Below the pieces are notes generated by a model. It was not told the origin of the DNA. It worked only from the letters and a program-made list of their open reading frames with translations, and did no database searches. From Nitrososphaerales archaeon (GTDB lineage: Archaea; Thermoproteota; Nitrososphaeria; Nitrososphaerales; Gagatemarchaeaceae), in assembly GCA_030039515.1 (NCBI GenBank), contig JASHVT010000078.1, forward strand, positions 1 through 25,576: a stretch of 25,576 nucleotides of DNA, written 5' to 3'. Made by a program: the position numbers and the translations under genes. Shown piece after piece: positions 1 through 7,654 of this stretch. Numbering within the stretch: the first letter of the stretch is position 1; each line of letters starts with the position of its first letter.

Positions 1-45
1 TACAGGTGCGTCAAGTGCAACCACACCTGGCGTAGCTACTCTTAG
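1..45 (+). CDS. tfs: Transcription factor S (TFS), C-terminal fragment
   Basis: Only the last 14 codons and a TAG stop are in the window; the start lies upstream. They read YRCVKCNHTWRSYS, the end of a TFIIS-type zinc ribbon: a C-x2-C knuckle followed by H-T-W-R. In archaeal TFS this ribbon enters the RNA polymerase secondary channel and stimulates cleavage of backtracked transcripts. TFS commonly sits beside PCNA and the eL42/eS27 genes in archaea, which fits the genes that follow. The stop codon overlaps the stop of the convergent GINS gene by 4 bp. The fragment is very short, so the call rests on the motif plus context; another RPB9/TFIIS-like ribbon is possible. Confidence 0.75.
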   Translation, partial: YRCVKCNHTWRSYS

Positions 46-599
46 GTCCCGTCCCTGATCCTGACTTCGACTGCGCTGCCTCCGGAAATCAGGATGCCGA
101 CGTTTGCTGCCGGTATCGACGCGACGTCGTCGACTTCGAAGGGCCCATACCTCTTCAGGTCGAGGCCCACCAGCTCGTCCACATGCTTTGTGAACCTTAC
201 AACGAGGTTCCTGCGTGACTCCTCCCTGTTCGCGTATTGGATGAACGAGGGCCGGCCGGTAGCGAGGGCGTCCAGGAAAGCCTCAAGGCGGGCGCCGTAT
301 TCGTGGCGCACAGACGCCACATATCTCTCCTCCGGCAGGAGACGGAAGAAGGTCTCTTGCTCGGCCGCCTTTCCCATTCGCAGGACGAGCAGGTCCCGCG
401 TCATCGTCTCCACCAGCTTGGTCTGGACGAGGACCAGACGCTGGGTCACCTCCGAAGCGCCGGTGCCTGCTGACCTCTTCAGCTTCTGACAATAAGAGGC
501 AAGGCCGGAATAGAAGTCGCTCGGGATGGGGAGCAGGAGCGGGGAGGCGGACTCCAGGTCTAGCAGCTGCCTGACTCGCTCGAGCGTGAGCTCGGCCAA
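42..599 (-). CDS. gins51: GINS complex subunit, Gins51 (Gins15) type
   Basis: 185 aa. GINS joins MCM and Cdc45/RecJ-like protein (GAN) to form the archaeal CMG replicative helicase. The N-terminal helical A domain (about 1-120) contains LLPIPSDFYSGLA, typical of Sld5/Psf1-like subunits. The small C-terminal B domain (about 150-182) begins YGPFEVDDVASIP and ends in short beta strands. This A-then-B order is that of Gins51 rather than Gins23. The start is TTG, 1 nt after the PriS stop codon, so the two genes form a unit; primase next to a Gins15/51 gene is a known crenarchaeal arrangement. A TTTTAA box at 627-632 inside the end of priS lies about 30 bp upstream and could give a separate leaderless transcript. 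The 3' end overlaps the convergent TFS gene by 4 bp. Confidence 0.85.
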   Translation of the reverse strand: MAELTLERVRQLLDLESASPLLLPIPSDFYSGLASYCQKLKRSAGTGASEVTQRLVLVQTKLVETMTRDLLVLRMGKAAEQETFFRLLPEERYVASVRHEYGARLEAFLDALATGRPSFIQYANREESRRNLVVRFTKHVDELVGLDLKRYGPFEVDDVASIPAANVGILISGGSAVEVRIRDGT

Positions 600-600
600 T

Positions 601-1755
601 TCAGGCTACCTCTCCCATACCGCGTGTTAAAATGCGAACGGCCGCAAACGTCGGCAGAGTCGTCGGCTCTGACCTGTATGGACCGAACCTTTCTCCCCGC
701 GCTTCAAAGGAAGGGTAGAAGCTCACGTTGACTGTCACAGGCTTGGAGCTCAGGACTACCGGGTCAGAGAAAGGGTCGAACGAGTCGAATGACTTGACGC
801 GCATCTTGGCCATCCCGGTGTCCCCATGAAGCGTGCCGGCGAGCCTGAACACCCTATGGACGTCCGTGGTCACAGAAGAGTCGACCAGAGCTTTCTGGGC
901 GGCTATCCCCTCCGAGACGAGTTTCCTTAGCGTCCCTGTATAGTCTGGCATTCGCGCGTCGACGTAGTCAACGATGCGTCGTGTCCAGCCGTCTCCCATG
1001 GGCCCTGAGTTCGGAGGCCTCCTTCTGAGCGTAGACGCGATAGTCTGGTTTGGCGGCAAGGAGTCGCCGCGGAGATAGCCTGCGACTTCTCCACGCGCTG
1101 GGGAGTCGAGCGGCTCGAACCTCGCATCGTCGACATGAAGATGATATCCTCTGTTTCCAGAGAAGTAGATCCTGACCGAACCAGACGCGATGCCGAAGTC
1201 GTTGGTCATGAAGTCCAGGACTCTCAGTGCGTGATCCTTGGCCGCGCCAAGGCACTCTCTGCAGGTTCCGTGAAAATCGGTTGTGGCTGATCCGCACTTG
1301 GGGCACTTTGGCTGGCGGGGCAGCCTGCCAGAAGCGTGGCAGGTCTCGCAGTACCAGAGGTCGTGGGTCCTCTTGCATTGGGTAGGGATGTCCGTCGCGT
1401 CGATGTCGAATATCAGCTCTGCGCCTAACCAGCCCTTCTCTTCCATCGGCCTTGCAGGATGCTCGTACCTCGCATTGGAACAGTAGACCGAGGAGGGTGA
1501 CTGCTTCAGAAGCTCCGCGAGGGCTTCGCCTTCCTCTTTGAAAGAGAGGTGCCTGACCATTCCGCCTGCAAAGGGCATGTATCCGAACTCTCTGGACTGG
1601 ACAGCCGCTGGAAACTCAATCCAATCCGAGTGCCTGAAGTAGTATTCCTTGTAGGCCGACTTCAGGAAGGCCTTCGTGCCATCGTTCAAGAGGCGTCGTT
1701 CCAGCCAGACAGCCAGATAAGCAGTCTGGATGTGCCGCTTGCTGATTATATCCAA
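601..1755 (-). CDS. priS: DNA primase small (catalytic) subunit PriS
   Basis: 384 aa as drawn; archaeo-eukaryotic primase, making RNA/DNA primers with PriL, which is not in the window. The catalytic triad is visible as FDIDATD (Asp117, Asp119, Asp122). It is followed by a cysteine-rich insert (Cys127, 136, 139, 151, 154, 165, 168) that can form zinc sites, and by the nucleotide-binding motif YFSGNRGYHLHV (about residues 194-205). RLAGTLHGDTG lies near the end. The TTG at 1755 has GGAGG directly abutting it with no spacer, which is a poor ribosome site. A TATAAT-like box falls inside codons 2-4. Family alignment would suit the later TTG at 1689 (start at LNDGTKAF), so the first 22 residues are doubtful. 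It is upstream of and coupled to GINS51, and divergent from the unknown gene at 1805. Confidence 0.93.
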   Translation of the reverse strand: MDIISKRHIQTAYLAVWLERRLLNDGTKAFLKSAYKEYYFRHSDWIEFPAAVQSREFGYMPFAGGMVRHLSFKEEGEALAELLKQSPSSVYCSNARYEHPARPMEEKGWLGAELIFDIDATDIPTQCKRTHDLWYCETCHASGRLPRQPKCPKCGSATTDFHGTCRECLGAAKDHALRVLDFMTNDFGIASGSVRIYFSGNRGYHLHVDDARFEPLDSPARGEVAGYLRGDSLPPNQTIASTLRRRPPNSGPMGDGWTRRIVDYVDARMPDYTGTLRKLVSEGIAAQKALVDSSVTTDVHRVFRLAGTLHGDTGMAKMRVKSFDSFDPFSDPVVLSSKPVTVNVSFYPSFEARGERFGPYRSEPTTLPTFAAVRILTRGMGEVA

Positions 1756-1804
1756 CCTCCGACTTCAACGGCATGGCTGCCGGCTTCCCACGGTCGGTGG
1801 TTCG

Positions 1805-2458
1805 ATGAGGGTGCCACTAGAGAGATACCTGGACGGCACGGCGGCGAGGGTACATTCGTACGTCGTAGCCGTTCCTTTCTCCCCAATAGACCTGGACCTC
1901 GGCAGGCTCGTCAGGGGGGAATGGAACGCATCCTCTGATAGGTTTCGCCTGTGGCATATGCCAGGCGACGGTCGCAGCGGCCTCCCTCAACTCTGCTATG
2001 TGATCGTCAGGAAATTCGACTCTCGTGCTGGCGTCATGACCTTTCTTCACATCGTGGTGAACTTGGACGTGCAGGAAGGCGGCGACCAGGGACAGAGCTT
2101 CACGATAGGAGTTCTGAGCAATGACGACGCGAGGTCTAGGGCGGCTCTTGGGGCCGTCATAGGGGTTCCTCCGGCATTCCATATGCGGAGCGAGCTTCGC
2201 GTGATAGAACGAAGATGGAGGACGGATGCCAGCGCGGTGCTCCGCTTCGCAGCGAACGCTCAGTCTGCCGTGTCGAAGCCTGGCTCCGGTGAGATGGGGT
2301 TCAACATAACACTGGAACTGGAGCCAGGGATCGTGGATGAGCTAAGGAGGAACATGGGCGCTTGGTGGCCGACCGTCAAGCCGAGGCGCACTGTTTCTAA
2401 TCGCTCACACGTGGAGCAAGGAAGTAGTGAGCTCTCGCCCCCTGCTCGTTCAGCTTGA
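1805..2458 (+). CDS. Unrecognised protein between priS and PCNA
   Basis: 217 aa from ATG (MRVPLERYLDG). I do not recognise the family. The sequence looks soluble and mixed alpha/beta, with no membrane segment or signal peptide, no cysteine motif and no P-loop. The middle has beta-strand-like runs such as LPQLCYVIVRKF and VMTFLHIVVNLDV, and the C-terminus is Arg/Ser-rich. Codon use resembles the neighbours: third positions are mostly G or C and amino-acid composition is normal. The 121-aa reading on the opposite strand (1817-2182) has unnatural composition. The reading frame extends up to 1730, but that would run into priS. A TTATAT box at 1746-1751 could drive it, divergent from priS. The last 62 bp overlap the end of PCNA tail to tail. 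Replication neighbours make a replication role tempting, but that is only inference. Confidence 0.65.
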   Translation: MRVPLERYLDGTAARVHSYVVAVPFSPIDLDLGRLVRGEWNASSDRFRLWHMPGDGRSGLPQLCYVIVRKFDSRAGVMTFLHIVVNLDVQEGGDQGQSFTIGVLSNDDARSRAALGAVIGVPPAFHMRSELRVIERRWRTDASAVLRFAANAQSAVSKPGSGEMGFNITLELEPGIVDELRRNMGAWWPTVKPRRTVSNRSHVEQGSSELSPPARSA

Positions 2459-3161
2459 ACTCAAGGCGTATCGGCTTCTTCGTGGAGAACTCGGCGAGCA
2501 GCGTATCTGAGACCCCGCCCATGGCCTTCGTGATGCTGATTAGATAATCGATGGAATACGTCGCTTTCCCTTCGGCGCCGACCTGTAAGTCCAACACGTC
2601 GGCATCGTTCTTCTCAAGCTGAATCGACGCCTGTCCGATGTCTGACTTGCCCGAGAAGGAGAGCTTCTCCTTGCTGGCCTGGATCGTCACCTGGTCCGCC
2701 ACGACAGAGATGTCGCTCAGTACCTTCTCGAATATCGTCTTGGTCAGTGTAGCCTTGACGTCGAACTCGAGCTTCGGCAGGGGCGCGGCCCCGCTCGTGC
2801 TCTCTAGGAGGTGGACCGTGAACTCGCGTTTGTAGCCGTTCACTAGCCTCATCATTATCGAGTCCTCAGCGGTGGAGGTTATCTCCACGCTGTCCTTCGT
2901 CTCTGACCTCCCGATGAGCTTCACAAGGTCTTCCACCCTCAAGCTGAACTTGAAGGGCTTGTCACATTCATATTTCTCGAAGGCCACCACCGGCCATGAG
3001 AGGTCCACAAGAGCGACGTGGGAGGGGTCCATCGCCCTGAAGGAGAGCCCTTCGCCGCTTGCTTCGAAGGTCGCCTCTTCTACGAGCGTCTTCACAGCGG
3101 CAGCGACTGCCTTCCACTCGGAACTCGAGTTGGTCTTGGCGAAGAACAACGTCTCAGGCAC
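2397..3161 (-). CDS. pcn: DNA polymerase sliding clamp PCNA
   Basis: 254 aa, the normal length for archaeal PCNA. Two clamp domains of about 125 aa are visible. The first includes the DNA-facing segment FEASGEGLSFRAMDPSHVALVD (written here for position only, about residues 32-53). The interdomain linker is near LLESTSGAAPLPKLEF (about 118-133). The C-terminus AHYFLAPRVSD matches the usual end strand that receives PIP-box peptides. It tethers polymerase, ligase, Fen1 and other clients to DNA. The start is GTG. AATAT/TTAATTA boxes lie 13-27 bp upstream, so the mRNA is probably leaderless or nearly so. It is divergent from the eL42 operon, with a 152-bp shared promoter region. Its 3' end overlaps the unknown plus-strand gene by 62 bp. 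It appears single-copy here; crenarchaea often have three. Confidence 0.97.
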   Translation of the reverse strand: MPETLFFAKTNSSSEWKAVAAAVKTLVEEATFEASGEGLSFRAMDPSHVALVDLSWPVVAFEKYECDKPFKFSLRVEDLVKLIGRSETKDSVEITSTAEDSIMMRLVNGYKREFTVHLLESTSGAAPLPKLEFDVKATLTKTIFEKVLSDISVVADQVTIQASKEKLSFSGKSDIGQASIQLEKNDADVLDLQVGAEGKATYSIDYLISITKAMGGVSDTLLAEFSTKKPIRLEFKLNEQGARAHYFLAPRVSD

Positions 3162-3173
3162 GACTGATGTTGG

Positions 3174-3188
3174 TAATTAACCATATTG
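3174..3188 (-). promoter_or_regulatory. TATA region of PCNA
   Basis: An AT-rich block in otherwise GC-rich intergenic DNA. On the minus strand it reads CAATATGG then TTAATTA, centred 16-25 bp upstream of the GTG start. This spacing suits a leaderless or very short-leader transcript. No Shine-Dalgarno sequence is seen before the GTG. Confidence 0.45.
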
Positions 3189-3270
3189 AGACGGCACTCG
3201 ACGAGAAGGAAACGGCGGTGCGAAATTGAGTCCTCGGTCCGGACGTCGCATAGGTAAAGCGCGGACCAAG

Positions 3271-3277
3271 CTTAAAT
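3271..3277 (+). promoter_or_regulatory. TATA box of the eL42-eS27 operon
   Basis: CTTAAAT lies 40 bp upstream of the TTG start of eL42. This implies a leader of roughly a dozen bases. An identical CTTAAAT occurs at the right-hand edge of the window (25551), and most other TATA boxes here share the TTAA core. Confidence 0.5.
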
Positions 3278-3313
3278 CCAAGACGGGAAGCGGGGAGTTT
3301 TCCTGGCGAGAAA

Positions 3314-3592
3314 TTGAAGTTCCCTAAGGAGATGCGCACGAACTGCCCATGGTGCGGGCACCACACCTTGCACTCTGTGTCTCTCTACAAGAGAGGGAAG
3401 GAGCGCGCAGGTTCCTGGGGAGCCAGACGACAGGCGGGAAGGAAGAGGGGCTATGGTGGCCAGAAGTTTCCCGAACTGATCAGGACGGCGAAGACCACGA
3501 AAAAGGCTACCCTGAGACTGAAGTGCAAGGAATGCAACAGAGAGGTCATGAGAGACGGCATCAGGCTCAGAAAGGCGGAGATTGCGTCTTGA
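3314..3592 (+). CDS. rpl44e: Large ribosomal subunit protein eL42 (L44e)
   Basis: 92 aa, the usual family length. The N-terminus MKFPKEMRTNCPWCGHHT matches the family's conserved start, so the TTG at 3314 is the right initiation codon; the next Met is in mid-motif. Zinc ligands are the CPWC pair (Cys11, Cys14) and a C-x2-C pair in CKECNREV near residues 72-75. The basic, Gly-rich centre (GARRQAGRKRGYGGQ) is typical of the loop that reaches the ribosomal E site. It is the first gene of the plus-strand run. Its TGA overlaps the TTG of eS27 (TTGA), which indicates translational coupling. Confidence 0.97.
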   Translation: MKFPKEMRTNCPWCGHHTLHSVSLYKRGKERAGSWGARRQAGRKRGYGGQKFPELIRTAKTTKKATLRLKCKECNREVMRDGIRLRKAEIAS

Positions 3593-3786
3593 AGCGCGAA
3601 AGGGAGCCGATCCCGAAGATGAAGAGCGAGTTCCTTCTCGTAAAGTGTCCTGATTGCGGGGAGGAGAGAATCGTGTTCTCCAACTCCTCCAAGGACATCG
3701 GGTGCGTGGGCTGCGGCAGGAAGCTGGCGGAGAGTACCGGAGGCAGGTCCGTCATCCTGGCCAGCATCGTGAAGAAGCTGGGCTGA
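3589..3786 (+). CDS. rps27e: Small ribosomal subunit protein eS27
   Basis: 65 aa. The zinc finger is C-P-D-C (Cys20, Cys23) and C-V-G-C (Cys39, Cys42), followed by the family signature LAESTGGRS. It is a structural protein of the 30S subunit. The TTG at 3589 overlaps the eL42 stop codon by 4 bp and gives the N-terminus MKREREPIPKMKSEFLLVKC. Archaeal eS27 usually has a short basic extension containing an I/P-K-P element before the F-L-x-V-K-C strand, so this start is preferred over the internal ATG. GGCGGAG about 10 nt upstream may act as a weak ribosome site. Confidence 0.95.
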   Translation: MKREREPIPKMKSEFLLVKCPDCGEERIVFSNSSKDIGCVGCGRKLAESTGGRSVILASIVKKLG

Positions 3787-3792
3787 GAAACG

Positions 3793-3800
3793 CCTAAAAC
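3793..3800 (+). promoter_or_regulatory. Possible TATA box of aIF2-alpha
   Basis: CCTAAAAC in the 37-bp gap after eS27 is centred about 27 bp upstream of the TTG start. This is the spacing seen for other probable leaderless genes in the window. aIF2-alpha may therefore be transcribed separately as well as by read-through from eL42-eS27. Confidence 0.4.
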
Positions 3801-3823
3801 CGCCCAAAAGCGCTGAAGTCTGG

Positions 3824-4627
3824 TTGAGCTCAGAAAGACCGCTGCCGGACGCGGGCGAAGTCGTCATCTGCACCGTGAGAGAGATAACCTCGCATGGTAT
3901 CTATGTCAGCCTTGACCAATATCAAGGTACGAACGGATTCCTGCATGTCTCAGAGATCTCTACAGGCTGGGTCAGGAACATTGACAGAGTCGCCAAGGTC
4001 TCTCAGAAGATCGTGCTGAAGGTCATCAGGGTCAACAGGAATCGGCGGGAAATCGACCTCTCTCTCAGACAGGTCACAAACGAAGAGAGGCGCGCCAAGG
4101 TCATTGAGTGGAAGAGGGAAGAAAGAGCCGTCGCCATCATCGATGCGATCAGGGCGGCGCTCAGCCTTGACGAGCCGAGCGTCAGGGACCTCAAGGCGAA
4201 GCTCGAAGAAGAGTTCGGCACGCTCTACGAAGCCCTTGAGACGTCGGCGAAGAGGGGAGAGAAGGCTCTTGCCCCCCTTGGACTGCAGGAAGGAGTGGCC
4301 AAGAAGGTCGCAGAAGTCGCTTCAGAGAAGATAATCCCCCCGAGGTACGAGGTCGGCGCACTGGTGGAGGTCTCTTCCAAGTCGCCTGACGGCATCGAGA
4401 GGGTCAAGAAGACTCTTGTCTCGGCCTCGAGCGCTTCCCCTGGAACGGAGATCCGAATCACGTATGCGGGAGCACCGCGGTACAGGGTCCGCATCACCGC
4501 CGACGACTACAAGCACGCGGAGAAGGCGCTTGATATGGTCCTGGAGAAGATCAAGGGCGGCGTCGGCAAGCATGACACCTTTAGCTTCAAGCGCGAGATC
4601 TCTAGGAAGTACGGCGGGGCTTCATGA
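3824..4627 (+). CDS. eif2a: Translation initiation factor 2 subunit alpha (aIF2-alpha)
   Basis: 267 aa, normal for the family. Domain 1 is an S1/OB fold (about 8-85) with the typical HGIYVSLDQYQGTNGFLHVSE loop, read here around residues 24-44, and then the stretch RREIDLSLRQV. Domain 2 is helical (about 90-175). Domain 3 is alpha/beta (about 178-267), with KIIPPRYEVGALVEV and an IRITYAGAPRYRVRI strand pair. It binds aIF2-gamma and initiator tRNA during start selection. The TTG at 3824 gives MSSERPLPDAGEVV, and there is no earlier in-frame start of the right type. It overlaps Nop10 by ATGA, so the two are coupled. Confidence 0.97.
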   Translation: MSSERPLPDAGEVVICTVREITSHGIYVSLDQYQGTNGFLHVSEISTGWVRNIDRVAKVSQKIVLKVIRVNRNRREIDLSLRQVTNEERRAKVIEWKREERAVAIIDAIRAALSLDEPSVRDLKAKLEEEFGTLYEALETSAKRGEKALAPLGLQEGVAKKVAEVASEKIIPPRYEVGALVEVSSKSPDGIERVKKTLVSASSASPGTEIRITYAGAPRYRVRITADDYKHAEKALDMVLEKIKGGVGKHDTFSFKREISRKYGGAS

Positions 4628-4800
4628 AGAGCCTCATGGTGAAGTGCGTAGTGTGCGGGACCTACACCTTGTCAGAGAAGTGTCCTAGGTGTGGTGCTCA
4701 CACCGCCACCGTACATCCCGCGAGGTACTCTCCTGACGACAGGTACGCCAGGTACCGCAGCCCCATGGCCTACGTCAAGTCACCTGGTACACAAGAATAG
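4624..4800 (+). CDS. nop10: H/ACA RNP protein Nop10
   Basis: 58 aa. The ATG overlaps the aIF2-alpha stop (ATGA). The zinc ribbon has CVVC (Cys8, Cys11) and CPRC (Cys20, Cys23), followed by HTATVHPARYSPDDRYARYR, the conserved basic linker of archaeal Nop10 that packs on the Cbf5 pseudouridine synthase. It works in H/ACA-guided rRNA pseudouridylation. aIF2alpha followed by Nop10 is a standard archaeal gene order. The last 26 bp overlap the 3' end of the convergent aglB gene. Confidence 0.95.
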   Translation: MKSLMVKCVVCGTYTLSEKCPRCGAHTATVHPARYSPDDRYARYRSPMAYVKSPGTQE

Positions 4801-7177
4801 CGTTAAAGCACCAGAGGTTTGAGTTGCCCGGGCAGTCAGGCATAGTCGCCCCTGGCACCGTCGACAGCGACGTACCACCGTCTGAGAGCGCGCCCAGGCT
4901 GCTGCTCGCATAAGCAAGTCTGAACGGTCCTGTCGTGTCGTTGGCGGGGAACCTATAGCCCTCTGTGAACCCTTCGAAGGGAGGCTCTCCGTTGGAGTTG
5001 GTCGAGTATGTGGACGACGTGGTGATCGAACCCGTGCTTGTGGTAGGCAGGTTCAGGTATGTGCTGAACTGGAACGGGAAGAGCGCCGCGAACAGCGAGT
5101 TGTTCAGGGCGTAGGGCGTGAGGTTGAACCCATCTGGTTCGATGTATTGTGCCTCGGGCAACCCGCCTATGAGAGTGAACCACTGCTTCTTGCTCTCGTC
5201 GCCGCCGCCAGGCGAGAATCCTCCTCCGCTCGGGACTTGGAGGATGTAGTAGTCCTTTGAAAGGCCCGTCACTGATTCTGGCAGCACGCTGCCTGTGAGG
5301 AATATCGCCACGTAGACCGGCCTGGTGCAGTTGCAGTTCGGGTCGTAAGCTATCTCTTGGGCTTCTTTTGCGGCCTGGGTGACGTTTCCCATCAGCAGGG
5401 CGCCTATCTGTGCGATTCTCGTCCCGTTGATTGTCGCGTTGTCTATCACAGTGGTCCTGTTGCCCATCACAGCAATCCAGTATCCATAGTCCCACCACGA
5501 TATGATAATGGAGTTCGCCGGCGTGTCCTGACTGATCCAGTTCAGAGTCTGTGTCCAGTCGGCGATCGAGTCCCTCGAATAGATGGTCGCTCCGTTGGCG
5601 ACGCTCACAGCACTGTCTGCCGGGCTTTGGTCGCAGAACACCTGTCCCGAAGAGGTGCAAGGGATGGGGTTGGGTATCCAGTATGTCCCTGCAGGTATGA
5701 CTATGAGAGCGATGATCGCCACTGAGAAGACCACCTTCATTTCGTTTCGCGAGGCTGCAGCCATCACCTTCTTCTTGACCAGCGGCGTGGTCCCGGGCTT
5801 GGCCAGGGTGAATAGCAGCTCGGCGAATCCGATGCCGCCGAGTATCCCGAGCGATATCGAAGAATAGACCAGAAGACGTGAGTATGCCGCGGAGAAATAG
5901 ATCCCGGTCAGACCGAAGATGAGGGCGTAGACCATTGGGATGCTCCTGCGCCTGAATGCGAGCAGAGCCCCCGCCATGCCGAAGAAGAGCAGCACGGCGT
6001 ATGCTGTGAAGTAGTCGCTCCCCGCCGGGACAGATTCCTCGGCGACTGACTCTGCAAGCGGGTTGTTAGAACGGACCCATGGCGCCAAGACAGAGAGGTA
6101 TCGTTCAGTGATGCCTCCGACTAACCCGAAACTGAGTAGCGCCAAACCTCCTATAACGAATGCGAAGAAGAACTTCAGCAGGACTCCCCTGTATTCGGAT
6201 GGCTTGGCCCAGGTCTTTGCCCACTGTGCCAACAGTGCGAACACGGTCCCTCCTATGAGAGCCAACCCTACGGGATCTGTGATTATGTGGACTCCGGGCC
6301 TTGGAAAGATTGCGCTGAGGAAGAGGTCGCCTGCGGTGAAGGAGACCATGGCCGGAGTGAACGCATCGATGTCAAGGTTCAGGAAGGGAATGGCTATGAA
6401 CAGAAGTCCGAACGCGGCGCTGAAGTAGTCGCCACCGCCCCACGCCAGGTTGGCATACCCAGAAAGGAGCCCGGCAGCGAGCGCCCTCAATAGTCTGCTT
6501 TGTAATGACCTCTCCTTGTCGAAGACTGTGAGCATCAGGTAGCTGGCCGCGACGAATAGCATGATTGCCATTGGTTCCGACTTGAACCACCCGAGGTTGC
6601 CCCTCTCAATCAGAGGGGGGGAGACCGCGAAAACGAGGGCCGCGAACAGACCCGCGGCGTCACCCCCGATCTTTCTTACCAGGAAGTAGAACAAGACGCA
6701 TGTAATCGAGCCGAAGAACACAGGCAGGAGGACCAGCAAGTCGTAGAGCGTTATCTGAACCCCGAACACGTTGTGAACGAGGAGGAAGATCAGGGCGCCT
6801 CCGACCTGCAGGCCGTCTTGTGACGTTGCGGCCACGTTCCTGCCGTAGGGGTACCATGTCTGCACATCGTGCCAGTAGAAGTAGCCGGTCTGCGCATGGC
6901 ATGCCGGAGAAAGCATCTGCGCCGTGCACGTCGCCGTGTTGTTGTTGAACAGCGCATACCAGAGACCGTGCTGCTGCGCCAGAGCGACGATATGGGACGC
7001 GGCATAGTAGTCGTAGTAGGGGTCGAATTCGCCGAGGTAGAAGCCGTACTTTGCGGCATAGGCCCTTATCGTCACGGCGATGGTGAATACGATCGAAAGC
7101 ACCATCGTCGTCATTACCGCCCTGCGAGAAATCGTAGGCCTCCTCAAGAGGGAGCGCAGAGGGTCCAGTCGGGCCAA
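4775..7177 (-). CDS. aglB: Oligosaccharyltransferase AglB (STT3 family)
   Basis: 800 aa membrane enzyme that transfers lipid-linked glycan to Asn in N-glycosylation sequons on the outer face of the membrane. A TM helix at about 22-40 is followed by the first catalytic acidic motif GEFDPYYDYY (Glu50, Asp52). About a dozen more TM helices run to about residue 500. The large external C-terminal domain begins after the last helix (about 490-510) and holds the signature WWDYGYW near residue 557, followed by DNATINGTRIAQIGALLMG. The second acidic motif is read as GWFKSEP (about 198-204), with Lys where Asp is common. The domain contains several N-x-S/T sites of its own. The start is TTG with a TTAAAA box about 30 bp upstream, so it is probably leaderless. 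It overlaps Nop10 by 26 bp at its 3' end. No other glycosylation gene is nearby. Confidence 0.95.
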   Translation of the reverse strand: MARLDPLRSLLRRPTISRRAVMTTMVLSIVFTIAVTIRAYAAKYGFYLGEFDPYYDYYAASHIVALAQQHGLWYALFNNNTATCTAQMLSPACHAQTGYFYWHDVQTWYPYGRNVAATSQDGLQVGGALIFLLVHNVFGVQITLYDLLVLLPVFFGSITCVLFYFLVRKIGGDAAGLFAALVFAVSPPLIERGNLGWFKSEPMAIMLFVAASYLMLTVFDKERSLQSRLLRALAAGLLSGYANLAWGGGDYFSAAFGLLFIAIPFLNLDIDAFTPAMVSFTAGDLFLSAIFPRPGVHIITDPVGLALIGGTVFALLAQWAKTWAKPSEYRGVLLKFFFAFVIGGLALLSFGLVGGITERYLSVLAPWVRSNNPLAESVAEESVPAGSDYFTAYAVLLFFGMAGALLAFRRRSIPMVYALIFGLTGIYFSAAYSRLLVYSSISLGILGGIGFAELLFTLAKPGTTPLVKKKVMAAASRNEMKVVFSVAIIALIVIPAGTYWIPNPIPCTSSGQVFCDQSPADSAVSVANGATIYSRDSIADWTQTLNWISQDTPANSIIISWWDYGYWIAVMGNRTTVIDNATINGTRIAQIGALLMGNVTQAAKEAQEIAYDPNCNCTRPVYVAIFLTGSVLPESVTGLSKDYYILQVPSGGGFSPGGGDESKKQWFTLIGGLPEAQYIEPDGFNLTPYALNNSLFAALFPFQFSTYLNLPTTSTGSITTSSTYSTNSNGEPPFEGFTEGYRFPANDTTGPFRLAYASSSLGALSDGGTSLSTVPGATMPDCPGNSNLWCFNAILVYQVT

Positions 7178-7204
7178 GTCTTGGTCTTATGCTCTTAATG
7201 ACCG

Positions 7205-7210
7205 TTTTAA
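7205..7210 (-). promoter_or_regulatory. TATA box of aglB
   Basis: TTAAAA on the minus strand, centred about 30 bp upstream of the TTG start. It lies 7 bp past the GcvH stop codon, in the 39-bp gap between the genes. It supports separate, leaderless transcription of aglB. Confidence 0.5.
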
Positions 7211-7216
7211 GGGTGA

Positions 7217-7630
7217 CTATTGGCTCTTGAGCAGCGCTTCCAAATGCGAGGAGTAGGCCTTGGCGCCGAGGAGTCCTCCCTGCTCCGAGTCGAAATCGGG
7301 AGCCTTCACCTCCAGGATCCAGCCGTCGTCGTAGGGTGACTTGTTGACGAGTTCGGGGTGGGACTCCAGTCCGGAGTTGACCCTGACTATCGTCCCTGAA
7401 ACTGGAGAGTAAAGCTCCGAGACTGCCTTGATTGACTCCACTGTTCCCATGGTCTTGAACTGGAGAACCTTTTCATTCACTTTGGGAAGCGTGACGTATA
7501 CGACGTCATTGAGGGTCTTGGCAGCGTAGTCTGTTATTCCCACCCTTATGGCGGGGCCCTGCCTTCTCGCCCACTCGTGCTCCTTCGTGTAGAAGAGGTC
7601 GTCGGGAATGTCGAAGCCTTGCAGTTTCAA
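7217..7630 (-). CDS. gcvH: Glycine cleavage system H protein
   Basis: 137 aa, normal size. The lipoyl carrier motif is GTVESIKAVSELYSPVSG with the lipoylated lysine at Lys68; the beta-barrel ends with GWILEVKA. It shuttles the aminomethyl group between P, T and L proteins. The start is TTG (MKLQGFDIPDDLFYTKEHEW), matching the family N-terminus. It follows gcvT by 24 bp and has its own TAATTA box at 7656-7661, overlapping the gcvT stop codon. The P and L proteins are not in this window. A lipoate-protein ligase or LipA/LipB must exist elsewhere for it to function. Confidence 0.97.
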   Translation of the reverse strand: MKLQGFDIPDDLFYTKEHEWARRQGPAIRVGITDYAAKTLNDVVYVTLPKVNEKVLQFKTMGTVESIKAVSELYSPVSGTIVRVNSGLESHPELVNKSPYDDGWILEVKAPDFDSEQGGLLGAKAYSSHLEALLKSQ

Positions 7631-7654
7631 CGGAAGGCGTGCCCTTTCGGGAGG

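Noticed and set aside
1817..2182. 121-aa reading frame on the minus strand opposite the unknown gene at 1805
   Set aside because: Its composition is unnatural (clusters of Arg/Pro) and codon third positions do not follow the local pattern; the plus-strand frame is longer and looks coding.
4953..5660. 235-aa frame within aglB
   Set aside because: Shadow of the AglB C-terminal domain; Arg/His-rich composition and no recognisable motif.
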